Source: SHZI01 sp963698405 (GTDB lineage Bacteria > Pseudomonadota > Gammaproteobacteria > Steroidobacterales > GCA-2729495). From it: a stretch of DNA of 64,000 nucleotides. The translations under genes and the position numbers were made by a program. The stretch covers positions 124,001 through 188,000 of the forward strand of contig CAVOQT010000010.1 of NCBI GenBank assembly GCA_963698405.1, given 5' to 3'. The notes under the pieces were generated by a model. It worked only from the letters and a program-made list of their open reading frames with translations, had not been told where the DNA came from and searched no databases. Below, piece by piece: positions 1-8,460 of the stretch; the first letter of the stretch is position 1, and every line of letters starts with the position of its first letter.

Positions 1-560
1 AGATCGCCGCCGGCACGCGGGTCGCCATCGACGGGCCGCATGGCAGCTTCGTGCTGCCGCCTGGCGACGGGCCGGTGCTGCTGATTGCCGGCGGTGTCGG
101 GATCGCACCCATGCTCGGCATTCTGGCTGATGCAGTTGCGAGACAGGATCGGCGACCATTCCACCTGCTGTACGCTGCATGGAGCTTGCGCGCCATGGTT
201 GATGTGCAGCGGCTTGATGCGCTGCGCGGGCAACTCGATCTGTCGATCAGTCTCATCGTCGATGAAGCGCCGTTCGATACGCTTGCCCAGCAAGGTCCGA
301 TGAGTGCGCAGCATATCCAGGCGAGCCTTGCCGGCTACGCAATACACAGTGTGGTTGCCATGCTCTGCGGCCCTGGACGCATGATGGAAATCGCGGCTGA
401 CAGCCTGCTGGATGCAGGTGTGAAGCAGGAGGCCATACACTACGAACGCTTCGACTTTGCCGCCGGCCAGGGGCGGATCGATCGCCGCCGCCGCCGGCAG
501 GCACTGTCGATATTTCTGGCGCTCGTCGTGCTGATGGGCCTATTCAGTTTGCGTGGCTGA
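1..560 (+). CDS. Ferredoxin-reductase-type FAD/NAD(P)-binding protein, 3' part
   Basis: The gene is cut by the window start; the open frame begins at base 3. The visible part is the end of an FAD-binding barrel (GTRVAIDGPHGSF) followed by the NAD(P)-binding half. That half has the Gly-rich loop LIAGGVGIAPML and the late CGPGRMM motif that closes the nicotinamide site in ferredoxin-NADP reductase and ferric-reductase-like families. It would move electrons between NAD(P)H and a flavin. The last 20 residues, after an RRRRR stretch, form a hydrophobic helix ending in LFSLRG. This implies membrane anchoring by the C-terminus, perhaps as part of a ferric-reductase or NOX-like membrane protein whose N-terminal part is outside the window. 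Substrate cannot be named. It overlaps the convergent MscS gene by 21 bases. Confidence 0.75.
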   Translation, partial: IAAGTRVAIDGPHGSFVLPPGDGPVLLIAGGVGIAPMLGILADAVARQDRRPFHLLYAAWSLRAMVDVQRLDALRGQLDLSISLIVDEAPFDTLAQQGPMSAQHIQASLAGYAIHSVVAMLCGPGRMMEIAADSLLDAGVKQEAIHYERFDFAAGQGRIDRRRRRQALSIFLALVVLMGLFSLRG

Positions 561-1472
561 TGGTTCGCTCGTTGGCGATCTCATGTGGACGTCCAGCGGC
601 GCCACGGCGACCAGTTCGATGGTCTGCGAGCCGAGGCGGACCTGTCCATTGGTCAGGTCAATGGCTTCCAGCAGCTTCTCGGTGATCAGGTCCTTGGTCA
701 GGCGACGTTTCTTGTAGTCCACCACATAGCGCAGCGTGTACTCCACCCAGTTGTCGTTGGCCACCATGGTCACCATCGGGTCTACCCGGGCGTCCTCGAG
801 CAGGTAGCGTTCCTTCATTTGCGTCCAGACGTCTTTCGAATCGCGGGCAAATTCACCGGTTACCTCTGCCAGCGCTTCGGAGAATATTTTTCTTGCCAGT
901 ACCTGGTTGCTGCCATAGCGCACCGGGAGTATCAGTTCGTCCCACAGGAAGGGAAAGTCGGCTGAGTAGTTATAGACCGGTTCCTTGAAGATGAAGCTGT
1001 TGGCCACGCGGACGATCCGGCCATTGTAGGCATCGCCTCTGACCCAGCCGCCGCACTCCATCAGTGTGGTGCGCAGTACGCCGATATCGATGACGTCGCC
1101 CATGATGCCGCCGAGCTGAACGCGATCGCCGACCTGGTAGAAGCGGCCAAAGGACACTGCCACCCAGCCGGCAATGCTGGCGATCACTTCCTGCAGGGCA
1201 AAGGCGATGCCGGCACCAGCCACGCCGAAAGCGATCGTCAGGCTTGAGAGCTTGTCGCTGAAGACCAGTGACATCAGAAAGATGGCCAGCAGATAACCGA
1301 GCGCGGTCACTGCCTTGCGCATGTGGTAGCGTCGGCCACTGTCGCCGATGTAGTGCACCAGCATGCGGTGCAGGATCTGCACCGCGATGACCACGCCCAT
1401 GAGTAGCAGCAGGCTGGTCGCAATCCGCGCCATTACCGGATCCTGCAGCCATGTCTGAATTTTTTCGATCAT
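540..1472 (-). CDS. MscS-family mechanosensitive channel (310 aa)
   Basis: Small-conductance mechanosensitive channel family protein, acting in the inner membrane to release solutes on hypo-osmotic shock. Hydrophobic segments lie near residues 17-35, 55-72 and 76-100. The third carries the Gly/Ala-rich pore-lining pattern GVAGAGIAFALQEVIASIAG. The beta-domain signature follows (FYQVGDRVQLGGIMGDVIDI, near residue 115), then a C-terminal alpha/beta region. Its ATG overlaps the stop of the upstream MscS gene (ATGA), so the two are cotranslated. The two proteins are distant paralogues, not copies. A heteromeric channel is possible but not shown. Confidence 0.85.
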   Translation of the reverse strand: MIEKIQTWLQDPVMARIATSLLLLMGVVIAVQILHRMLVHYIGDSGRRYHMRKAVTALGYLLAIFLMSLVFSDKLSSLTIAFGVAGAGIAFALQEVIASIAGWVAVSFGRFYQVGDRVQLGGIMGDVIDIGVLRTTLMECGGWVRGDAYNGRIVRVANSFIFKEPVYNYSADFPFLWDELILPVRYGSNQVLARKIFSEALAEVTGEFARDSKDVWTQMKERYLLEDARVDPMVTMVANDNWVEYTLRYVVDYKKRRLTKDLITEKLLEAIDLTNGQVRLGSQTIELVAVAPLDVHMRSPTSEPSATQTE

Positions 1473-2539
1473 GATGTACGCCAGTCCCTGATATGCACAT
1501 CGCGCTGCGGGAAGGGGAAGATAATGCCTTCACGTGCGAAGCTGCGGTAAATCTCGCAGTTCAGCTCGTGCAGCACGAGCCCCCGCAATACCGGCTCCGC
1601 GATCCAGACCAGCAGTTCGAAACCGATGCTCGAATCGCTGAAGGTCCGCAGGCGTATCCGCGGTTCCGGATCGCGGCACACGTTGGGATGGTCTGCCGTG
1701 ATTTTCATCAGGCAGGCAATGACCTGATCGACGTCCGAGCCGTAGGCAACGCCCACCGGCACGCGCAGCCGGTATTTGACATGCGGGCCACCTGATTCGT
1801 TGACGATCTTGGCGCGTCCCATGATGCCGTTGGGAATGCTGATCTCCTCGTCATCACGGGTCAGCAGGCGCGTGCTGCGCAAACCAATATGCGTGACTTT
1901 GCCGCGTTCGCCGGAATCCAGCACGATGTAGTCGTCGATCCGGTATGGCTGGTCGACGAGAATGGCGACACCGGCAAACAGGTTGCCCAGTGTGTCCTGG
2001 GCAGCAAAGGACAGCGCGAGGCCGACGATACCCGCTGAAGCCACCAGGCCCGTGACGTTGACATCCCATGCCAGCAGGATCAGATAGACGGCGACCAGTG
2101 CCATCATGATGCGCAGGAGCATGTTGAACAGCGGCACTGTGGCCGGTCGTGCCCAGGCGGGTGGCGATGGCCGGAGGCTGGTGGCCTCTACAACCAGGCG
2201 TCCGGCCCGGATCGTGGCGCTGACCCAGACCAGAATCAGCAAGCTCATGATGAAGGCGGTCGTCAGGCGCGTCAGCAGCGGCGTCATCGACAGCACTTCA
2301 GTGGCGACCAGCAGGCCCAGCAGGGCGATAGTGCGGAATATGGTTCGGTGGCCGATACCGCCGAGCCGCCCGCCGCTGTCCCAACGGATCAGCATGCGAT
2401 CCATGGCGGCGCCGGCCAGCCAGTCAACCAGCTTGCCGAACAGCAGAAACAGCACGACGATGACGACAGCTTGCAGTAACGCATTGGGGCCGATGAACTC
2501 GACCCAGCGGAATACGGGCCCCAACCATTGCTCGATCAT
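1469..2539 (-). CDS. MscS-family mechanosensitive channel (356 aa)
   Basis: Second MscS-type channel, first gene of the two-gene operon. I place the start at the ATG at 2539 (MIEQWLGP) because AAGGAG lies five bases before it; an ATG 13 codons upstream lacks such a site. Four to five hydrophobic segments fill the first 200 residues. The pore helix is GIVGLALSFAAQDTLGNLFAG, and the beta domain begins with YRIDDYIVLDSGERGKVTHI. The sequence DDEEISIPNGIM is typical of the MscS side-portal region. Predicted role is turgor-driven ion and solute efflux. Confidence 0.87.
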   Translation of the reverse strand: MIEQWLGPVFRWVEFIGPNALLQAVVIVVLFLLFGKLVDWLAGAAMDRMLIRWDSGGRLGGIGHRTIFRTIALLGLLVATEVLSMTPLLTRLTTAFIMSLLILVWVSATIRAGRLVVEATSLRPSPPAWARPATVPLFNMLLRIMMALVAVYLILLAWDVNVTGLVASAGIVGLALSFAAQDTLGNLFAGVAILVDQPYRIDDYIVLDSGERGKVTHIGLRSTRLLTRDDEEISIPNGIMGRAKIVNESGGPHVKYRLRVPVGVAYGSDVDQVIACLMKITADHPNVCRDPEPRIRLRTFSDSSIGFELLVWIAEPVLRGLVLHELNCEIYRSFAREGIIFPFPQRDVHIRDWRTS

Positions 2540-2639
2540 GGCACTCCTTTTGCGGGGCAGTCGAAAGAATGAATTCATCCTAACATGCCAGCTGATCCGT
2601 TAATCTCCCATCCAGTGACCCAGCTGCGAGCATCCTGTG

Positions 2640-3788
2640 ATGCCTGAGCCTGCCAGTACTGACAGCGCCTCCCTGCTTTGTGAGCGTCCCGGTTCAGGCG
2701 TGTTGCGCATCCGGCTGGGTGGTGACTGGCTCATGGCGGGCAGCTTGCCGTCGACTGCTGCCTTGCTGGACGAGCTGGCTGATCCCGCGGCGCCGGCGCG
2801 TATCGAGTTCGATGCGCAAGCTCTGGGCCGCTGGGATACCGGGCTCATGATCCTTCTGAGCGCTGTGCGGCGCACTGCCGAGAGCCGCAACGCCACGTTC
2901 GACAGTGCGGGTTTGCCGGATGGGGCGCGGAAGTTGCTGGAGCTGGCCTTTGCGGTACCTGAGCGTGCTGGCGCACGGCGTTTGCAGGTGGCGGACAGCC
3001 TGGTCGTGCGGGTGGGCAAGGCCACGCAGAAAACACTGGAGCACGCCAGGGAACTGCTGGCTTTTCTCGGCGAGCTGACACAGTCGTTCGGTCGCCTGCT
3101 GCGTGGGCAGGCGGTGTTTGACCGGGCTGACCTGATGGCTTTCTTTCACCAGGCCGGCGCCCAGGCGCTGGCTATCGTCAGCCTGATCAGCTTTCTGATC
3201 GGCGTGATCTTTGCCTTCGTGGGCGCCTACCAGATGGAACAGTTTGGCGCGGGGATTTATGTGGCCAACCTGGTGGCTGTCGCCATGGTGCGGGAGATGT
3301 CGGCGATCATGACCGGCATCATCATGGCGGGTCGCACCGGAGCGGCGTTTGCTGCCCAGCTCGGTACCATGAAAGTGAACGAGGAGACCGATGCGCTGCG
3401 CACGCTGGGCCTGAATCCCATGGATTTCCTGGTACTGCCCAGGGCCATCGCCTTGATCGTCATGATGCCGCTGCTCACCCTCTACGCCAACCTGCTTGGC
3501 ATAGCGGGGGGCATGACGGCCGCGCTTGCCATGCTGGATATCAGCTTCGTTCAGTATATCGAGCAGACCCTGGACGCCGTGAAACTGCATGACCTGTTCG
3601 GCGGGCTGTTCAAGTCACTGGTTTACGGCACGGTGGTCACGGTGGCCGGCTGTCAGCAGGGCATGGCCTGCGGCAACAGCGCCCAGGCGGTGGGCGAGTC
3701 CACGACCGGAGCGGTGGTGATGGGCATTCTGCTCATCGTCATCAGTGCGTCGGTGCTGACCGTGATCTATACGGTATTGGGCATCTGA
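2640..3788 (+). CDS. MlaE-family ABC permease with N-terminal STAS domain
   Basis: Inner-membrane permease of an MCE-type lipid ABC transporter. The first about 105 residues form a STAS-like domain fused to the permease; in the E. coli Mla system this is a separate protein, MlaB. The MlaE domain covers about residues 150-382 with five to six membrane spans. It carries the family's conserved stretch REMSAIMTGIIMAGRTGAAF, then MKVNEETDALRTLG. A GTG at 2637 is an alternative start one codon earlier. Its stop overlaps the ATG of the ATPase gene (TGATG), the first link of a tight four-gene operon. Substrate is probably phospholipid or another hydrophobic molecule moved between inner and outer membrane. 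Confidence 0.9.
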   Translation: MPEPASTDSASLLCERPGSGVLRIRLGGDWLMAGSLPSTAALLDELADPAAPARIEFDAQALGRWDTGLMILLSAVRRTAESRNATFDSAGLPDGARKLLELAFAVPERAGARRLQVADSLVVRVGKATQKTLEHARELLAFLGELTQSFGRLLRGQAVFDRADLMAFFHQAGAQALAIVSLISFLIGVIFAFVGAYQMEQFGAGIYVANLVAVAMVREMSAIMTGIIMAGRTGAAFAAQLGTMKVNEETDALRTLGLNPMDFLVLPRAIALIVMMPLLTLYANLLGIAGGMTAALAMLDISFVQYIEQTLDAVKLHDLFGGLFKSLVYGTVVTVAGCQQGMACGNSAQAVGESTTGAVVMGILLIVISASVLTVIYTVLGI

Positions 3789-4576
3789 TGGCTGCTGCCA
3801 AAACAGAACAGGCACAGATCGCCGTCCGGGACATGACCATGGCCTACGGCGACTTTGTGATCCAGAAGGATCTGAATTTCGAGGTTCGTCGCGGTGATAT
3901 TTTCGTGATCATGGGCGGCAGCGGCTGCGGAAAGAGCACCCTGCTGCGGCATCTTATCGGTCTCAAGCCGCCGGCCCGTGGCGACGTGTTCTACGATGAC
4001 GTCAGTTTCTGGCAGGGCAGCGATGCCGAACGTGACCTCATGAAGCGCCGCTTTGGCGTGTTGTTCCAGTCGGGGGCACTGTGGAGTTCCATGACGCTGG
4101 CGGAGAACATCGGCCTGCCGCTGCGCCAGTACACGCAGCTCAGCGAAGCGGATATTCGTGCTGTCGCTGCCTGGAAACTGGCGCTGGTCGGTCTCACAGG
4201 CTTCGAAGATTACTATCCCAACGAGATTTCCGGCGGCATGAAAAAACGTGCCGGACTGGCGCGGGCGATGGCCATGGATCCGGACATCCTGTTTTTTGAC
4301 GAGCCCTCGGCGGGCCTCGATCCGATCAGCGCCAAGCTGCTCGACGATCTGATCCTCGAGCTGCGCGACACCCTGCAGACCACCATCGTCATGGTCACGC
4401 ATGAGCTGGCGAGCATCATGGCCATCGGTACCAATTCAGTGTTCCTCGATCCCGAGACAAAGACCCAGCTCGCTACCGGCAATCCTCGCGAACTGCGCGA
4501 TCATTGTCCGGACGAGCGGGTGCGTGAATTTCTCTGGCGGGGTGTTGAGCCTTCGGGTAAAACGGTGAGTTCATGA
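3788..4576 (+). CDS. MlaF-like ABC transporter ATPase
   Basis: Cytoplasmic ATPase of the MCE lipid transporter, 262 residues. Walker A is GGSGCGKST near residue 43. The Q-loop segment is FGVLFQSGALWSSMTLAENI. The ABC signature is ISGGMKKRAGLARA, and Walker B is ILFFDEPSAGLDP, followed by the switch histidine in VMVTHEL. The variant signature SGGMKKR and the QSGALW motif are characteristic of MlaF/Ttg2A-type ATPases. It sits between the permease (overlapping TGATG) and the MCE protein (overlapping ATGA), so translational coupling should set subunit ratios. Confidence 0.93.
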   Translation: MAAAKTEQAQIAVRDMTMAYGDFVIQKDLNFEVRRGDIFVIMGGSGCGKSTLLRHLIGLKPPARGDVFYDDVSFWQGSDAERDLMKRRFGVLFQSGALWSSMTLAENIGLPLRQYTQLSEADIRAVAAWKLALVGLTGFEDYYPNEISGGMKKRAGLARAMAMDPDILFFDEPSAGLDPISAKLLDDLILELRDTLQTTIVMVTHELASIMAIGTNSVFLDPETKTQLATGNPRELRDHCPDERVREFLWRGVEPSGKTVSS

Positions 4577-5589
4577 GCAACAGAAGCAACCCGGCAGTCA
4601 TCGGCAGCTTCGTGCTGGGCGCGATCGCCCTGCTGGTCGTGGCGGTTGTCGTCTTCGGCGGCGGCGAACTGTTCTCCACCAAGCGTTATCTGGTGACCTA
4701 CTTCGACGGATCGGTAAAGGGTCTGCGTGTGGGTTCCAATGTGCTGTTCCGTGGCGTGCGGGTTGGCTATGTCACCGACATCGAGGCGGTGACAGATCCG
4801 GACGTAGACCGCTTCGGCATTCCGGTGACCTTCCAGATTCTGCCTGACTCGTTCACGGTCATGTCGCCCGAGGGCAAGCCGACGAGTTTCCCGCGTACCG
4901 GTCATCGCGAACTGATTGATGAGTTGATCAAGCGGGGCTTGCGCGCCAAGCTGGAAACCGAGAGCTTCGTTACCGGGCAGTTGCTGATCCAGCTGGATTT
5001 CTACCCGGCGCTGCCTGCGGTGTTCCGTGGCGTGAATCCGCGTTACCAGGAAATTCCCAGCGTGCCCTCCGACATCCAGCAGGTTCTGGAGCGACTGCAG
5101 CGCTTTGTCAAAACGCTGGGTGAAAAGGTGGACTCCGATCAGCTGATCAGCGATTTTCAGGGCATTCTCTCGGGCCTGAACCGTCTGGCGAATTCGCCGG
5201 AGCTTGCCGCAGCTGTGGCGGGTATGAACAAGCTGGCGAACTCCCCCGACACACAGGCCTTGCCTGGTGATTTGCGCCGGGCGGCAAATACCCTCACGGC
5301 GACGCTTGAGGAAACCCGCCAGCTCATGGCCAGGCTGGATGAGAGCGTGGGCCCGCTGGCCAGCGATGCGCATCAGACGCTGTCTGCACTGAATGTCGCA
5401 CTGGAGCGTGCTGCAGGTACGCTGCAGGAAACCGAAGCCTTGTTGAGTCAGGAAGGTGCGGCGAAAGTGGAGTTCGCCCGCACGCTGACCGAAGTACAAC
5501 GGGCGGCACGCAGCCTGCGGCTGCTGGCCGACTATCTGGCGCTGCAACCGGAGGTCCTGATCCGGGGCAAGCCGGATCAGGAGGAATAG
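4573..5589 (+). CDS. MCE-domain protein (MlaD/PqiB-like lipid-binding subunit)
   Basis: Periplasmic, inner-membrane-anchored MCE protein of 338 residues. A single N-terminal membrane helix (about residues 9-30) precedes one MCE domain with the typical start YLVTYFDGSVKGLRVGSNVL and LFRGVRVGYVTDI. After residue 165 the chain is rich in Leu, Ala and Glu and reads as long helical or coiled-coil segments, with two copies of the LANSPE/D phrase. In MCE proteins such helices form a channel toward the outer membrane. It is longer than MlaD (about 180 aa), closer to single-MCE-plus-needle proteins such as LetB/PqiB relatives or actinobacterial Mce. It overlaps the ATPase gene by four bases. Confidence 0.9.
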   Translation: MSNRSNPAVIGSFVLGAIALLVVAVVVFGGGELFSTKRYLVTYFDGSVKGLRVGSNVLFRGVRVGYVTDIEAVTDPDVDRFGIPVTFQILPDSFTVMSPEGKPTSFPRTGHRELIDELIKRGLRAKLETESFVTGQLLIQLDFYPALPAVFRGVNPRYQEIPSVPSDIQQVLERLQRFVKTLGEKVDSDQLISDFQGILSGLNRLANSPELAAAVAGMNKLANSPDTQALPGDLRRAANTLTATLEETRQLMARLDESVGPLASDAHQTLSALNVALERAAGTLQETEALLSQEGAAKVEFARTLTEVQRAARSLRLLADYLALQPEVLIRGKPDQEE

Positions 5590-5591
5590 CC

Positions 5592-6209
5592 ATGCATACT
5601 CGTCCGTACATGACTGCGCTGCGGCTCGCTGTGCTGCTGATGGCGGTCGGCCTGTCTGCCTGTGGATCATCGGCGCCGGCACGCTTCTATACGCTGAGTA
5701 CTGAGGCGCTTGCACCGGCGACACCTCCGCTCGCAGGTCGGCGCATCCTGGTCGGCCCCTTCGAATTGCCGTCGTACCTCGATCGGCCACAGATGGCAAT
5801 CCGCGGGGCAGCGGGTGAGATCAGGTTTATGGAATACCAGCGCTGGGCAGAACCGCTCGACGCATCATTCGTACGCACCTTCAGCGACGATCTGATCGTC
5901 GTTGCCGGTACCGGGCAGGTCGTCGCTGTGCCGGTACCGCAGCAGCTGCCCACCGACTTTCGTGTGATGGCCCGGGTCTCGCGTTTCGATGTGGATGAAG
6001 CCGGGCAGGCCGTGCTCATCGTTCAGTGGTACGCCTCGGATCAGGCGAGCAAGGTGGTGGTGGTGCCACGGCAAAGCACCTATCGTCGACCAGTTGCCGT
6101 GCCCTTGCAGCCGGGGACCAGTGCTGCAGGTCTCAGCGCTACCATCGCGGATTTTGCGGCAGATGTGGCGCGCAGCCTGGCTGCGGTTGCGGACAGTGAG
6201 CGCCCGTAG
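5592..6209 (+). CDS. PqiC-like auxiliary lipoprotein of the MCE transporter
   Basis: 205-residue lipoprotein of the ABC-type transport auxiliary family (PqiC, formerly DUF330). A signal peptide ends in the lipobox LSAC near residue 24, and the mature protein opens with ARFYTLS, a hallmark of the family. It then has a long beta-rich segment with YLDRPQMAIR and WAEPLDASFVRTFSDDL, also family-typical. In Pqi systems this outer-membrane lipoprotein docks the end of the MCE tunnel. It follows the MCE gene by two bases and ends the operon. No MlaC-type periplasmic shuttle or MlaA is present here. Confidence 0.88.
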   Translation: MHTRPYMTALRLAVLLMAVGLSACGSSAPARFYTLSTEALAPATPPLAGRRILVGPFELPSYLDRPQMAIRGAAGEIRFMEYQRWAEPLDASFVRTFSDDLIVVAGTGQVVAVPVPQQLPTDFRVMARVSRFDVDEAGQAVLIVQWYASDQASKVVVVPRQSTYRRPVAVPLQPGTSAAGLSATIADFAADVARSLAAVADSERP

Positions 6210-6257
6210 CTGAGGTCTGCTCAGCCACGGGCGCCGGATCGTGCGGTATGGCTGTGT

Positions 6258-6836
6258 TTACTTTCTGGCGTAGTTGGCCGCAGCAAACTCCCAGTTCACC
6301 AGCTTGTCGAGAAAAACCTCCAGATATTTCTGCCGGAGATTCTTGTAGGTCGGGTAGTAGGCGTGTTCCCACACATCGGCCGTGATGAGTGGTTTGGTGC
6401 CACTCTTGATCGGGGTATCCGCGTTGGCGGTGGTCACGATCTTGAGCTTGCCGTCGGCGACGACCAGCCAGGCCCAGCCTGAGCCGAACTGCGCCATGCC
6501 GGCGCTGATGAATTCCTTGCGGAAATTGTCGTAGCTGCCGAAATCCCGGTCGATGGCTGCAGTCAGTTCGCCAGCGGGCTTGCCGCCGCCGCCGGGCTTC
6601 ATGCTGTTCCAGAAAAAGGTGTGGTTCCAGATCTGCGCAGCCTGATTGAACACGCCGCCGATGCTGGTCTTGACCAGCGCTTCGAGGTTGGCATCGCTGG
6701 CATCCGGCTGCAATTCATTGAGCTTGGCGACATAGGCGGCATGGTGTTTGCCGTGGTGCAGCTGGATGTTTTCGGTGGAGTAGTGGGGTTCGAGAGCATC
6801 GGCCGCATAGGGCAGTGCGGGGAGCGTAACTGGCAT
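6258..6836 (-). CDS. sodB: Iron superoxide dismutase
   Basis: 192-residue cytosolic superoxide dismutase of the Fe/Mn fold, converting superoxide to hydrogen peroxide and oxygen. The four metal ligands are visible: His27 (QLHHGKHH), His72 (NHTFFWN), Asp154 and His158 (DVWEHAYY). The segments WNSMKPGGGGKP, GSGWAWLVV and TTANADTPI resemble the Fe-type (SodB) subgroup more than SodA; metal choice from sequence alone is not certain. A clear AAGGAA lies six bases before the ATG. The gene lies downstream of, and in the same direction as, the acetyltransferase-nitrilase gene with a 46-base gap, but probably has its own promoter. Confidence 0.95.
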   Translation of the reverse strand: MPVTLPALPYAADALEPHYSTENIQLHHGKHHAAYVAKLNELQPDASDANLEALVKTSIGGVFNQAAQIWNHTFFWNSMKPGGGGKPAGELTAAIDRDFGSYDNFRKEFISAGMAQFGSGWAWLVVADGKLKIVTTANADTPIKSGTKPLITADVWEHAYYPTYKNLRQKYLEVFLDKLVNWEFAAANYARK

Positions 6837-6882
6837 GGATTGTTCCTTGTATGGGGTTGATCGGATGCCCGCAACGGGGCAT

Positions 6883-8460
6883 TTAGCTGCTACGTTTCAC
6901 CTTACCATGCCATACCACGCTGTACAGATCATGGCGGCGGTCCTTGAGGTTCAGCACCGTGCCGGTCTGCCGCGCCTCGCGCAAGGCGCGCAGGCTGAGG
7001 TCGGCAAAGGCCACCATTTCCACGTTTGGTGTGGTGTCTGCTGCGATGCCATCACGTGAGAACGGAAAATCGCAGGGCGTCAGGATGCAGCTCTGCGCGT
7101 AGTGGATATCGATGTTCTTGACGTTGGGCAGATTGCCGCAGCTGCCTGACATCACCACATAGATCTGGTTCTCGACCGCACGCGCCTGTGCACAGTAGCG
7201 CACGCGGCAGTAACTTTGCCTTTCATCGGTCAGGAACGGCACGAACAGGATGTTGATGCCCTGGTCGACCAGGTGGCGTGACAGTTCCGGGAATTCCGAG
7301 TCATAGCAGATCAGCACACCGATCGGTCCGCAGTCGGTATCGATGAGGTTGAGCTCGTCGCCGCCCTCTACATTCCACCAGTAGCGTTCGTTGGGCGTCG
7401 GGTGGATCTTCTCCTGGGTCGCCAGCGTGCCGTCGCGGCGAAAGACATGACAGACATTGCGGATGCTGTCGCCGCGCAGCGCCGGTGTCGAGCCGCCGAT
7501 GATGTTGATGTTGTAGCGCACTGCGAGTTCGCTGAACATCGAGATGATCGCATCCTCGTAGCGGGCAATGGTGGCGATCGACTCGTGCGGCTTCAGTTCC
7601 TCGGTTTCCAGTGACAGCAGCTGCAGCGTGAACAATTCCGGAAAGACCACGAAGTCCGCACCATAGTCGCCGGTCACATCGACGAAATAGGTCACCATCT
7701 TCCGGAACTCGTCGAAGGATGTGATGCGCCGCTGCTTGTACTGCACGGTGGCAACACGCACGCGGTTGAGTGCCGCGCGCTGGGTCGGTTTCGGCTGCTT
7801 GGCTGTCGCCGCAGGCGCCGGTGAATATTGCGGGTTGTACCAGACCAGTTGTACCGCATTGCCGCCGGACTCGCGGTCCATCGGCAGATAGTCGCGCAGT
7901 ACCCGGACGGGTTCGAAGCCCATGCGGATCTGGAAACCGAGCACCGGATCGTTGATCTGCTTGTTGCGTACCGCCTCGACGTAGGCTTCCGGCCCGTCGA
8001 AACGGCGTGCATGACGCAAGTAGTTCGGGATACGCCCGGCGATCACGATGCCCTTGAGTCGCTGGTATTCGCTCAGTCGGCGGCGCTCGCGATAGAAGCG
8101 CTGGCCGATGCGATAGCGGCGCATGTTCGGGTCTACGCATACTTCGTAGCCGTAGAGGTACTCGCCGGTGGCATCGTGGGTGGAGCCATAACCACCGCCG
8201 GTGACCGTACGCCAGGTGTGTTCGCTGAGCGCCTTGTCTTCCTTCAGGCGGATGGTGGCGCAGTAGCCAACGATATCCTCGCCCAGCTCTGCTACCCACA
8301 CGCCTTCGGGAAAGGCATTGATCTGCCCGCGCAGCATCGCATCGGGGTACGGCGGCATACCCGGATACACGCGTTCGACGAGTTTGCTGATGGCCTGCAC
8401 GTCATCGAGAGCGGCTTCGCGGACCTTCAGTCGTGCGGTGGTTTTTTCCGTGGTGCTCAT
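6883..8460 (-). CDS. Bifunctional GNAT acetyltransferase / carbon-nitrogen hydrolase
   Basis: 525-residue fusion. Residues about 10-215 form a GNAT N-acetyltransferase domain (YGYEVCVDPNMRRYRIGQRF holds the acetyl-CoA-binding region). Residues about 235-515 form a nitrilase-superfamily domain with the Glu-Lys-Cys triad: Glu near 275 (FPELFTLQ), Lys in QEKIHPTPNE, and Cys near 385 (LICYDSEFPE). This domain order is a known bacterial family of unknown substrate; an amidase acting on an acylated amine is a reasonable guess. Its ATG overlaps the stop of the flavin-reductase-like gene (ATGA), so the two proteins are produced together. Confidence 0.88.
   Translation of the reverse strand: MSTTEKTTARLKVREAALDDVQAISKLVERVYPGMPPYPDAMLRGQINAFPEGVWVAELGEDIVGYCATIRLKEDKALSEHTWRTVTGGGYGSTHDATGEYLYGYEVCVDPNMRRYRIGQRFYRERRRLSEYQRLKGIVIAGRIPNYLRHARRFDGPEAYVEAVRNKQINDPVLGFQIRMGFEPVRVLRDYLPMDRESGGNAVQLVWYNPQYSPAPAATAKQPKPTQRAALNRVRVATVQYKQRRITSFDEFRKMVTYFVDVTGDYGADFVVFPELFTLQLLSLETEELKPHESIATIARYEDAIISMFSELAVRYNINIIGGSTPALRGDSIRNVCHVFRRDGTLATQEKIHPTPNERYWWNVEGGDELNLIDTDCGPIGVLICYDSEFPELSRHLVDQGINILFVPFLTDERQSYCRVRYCAQARAVENQIYVVMSGSCGNLPNVKNIDIHYAQSCILTPCDFPFSRDGIAADTTPNVEMVAFADLSLRALREARQTGTVLNLKDRRHDLYSVVWHGKVKRSS

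Noticed and set aside
4501..5799. Minus-strand open frame of 432 codons opposite the MCE gene
   Set aside because: Antisense shadow of a well-supported operon gene; no start signal and no domain.
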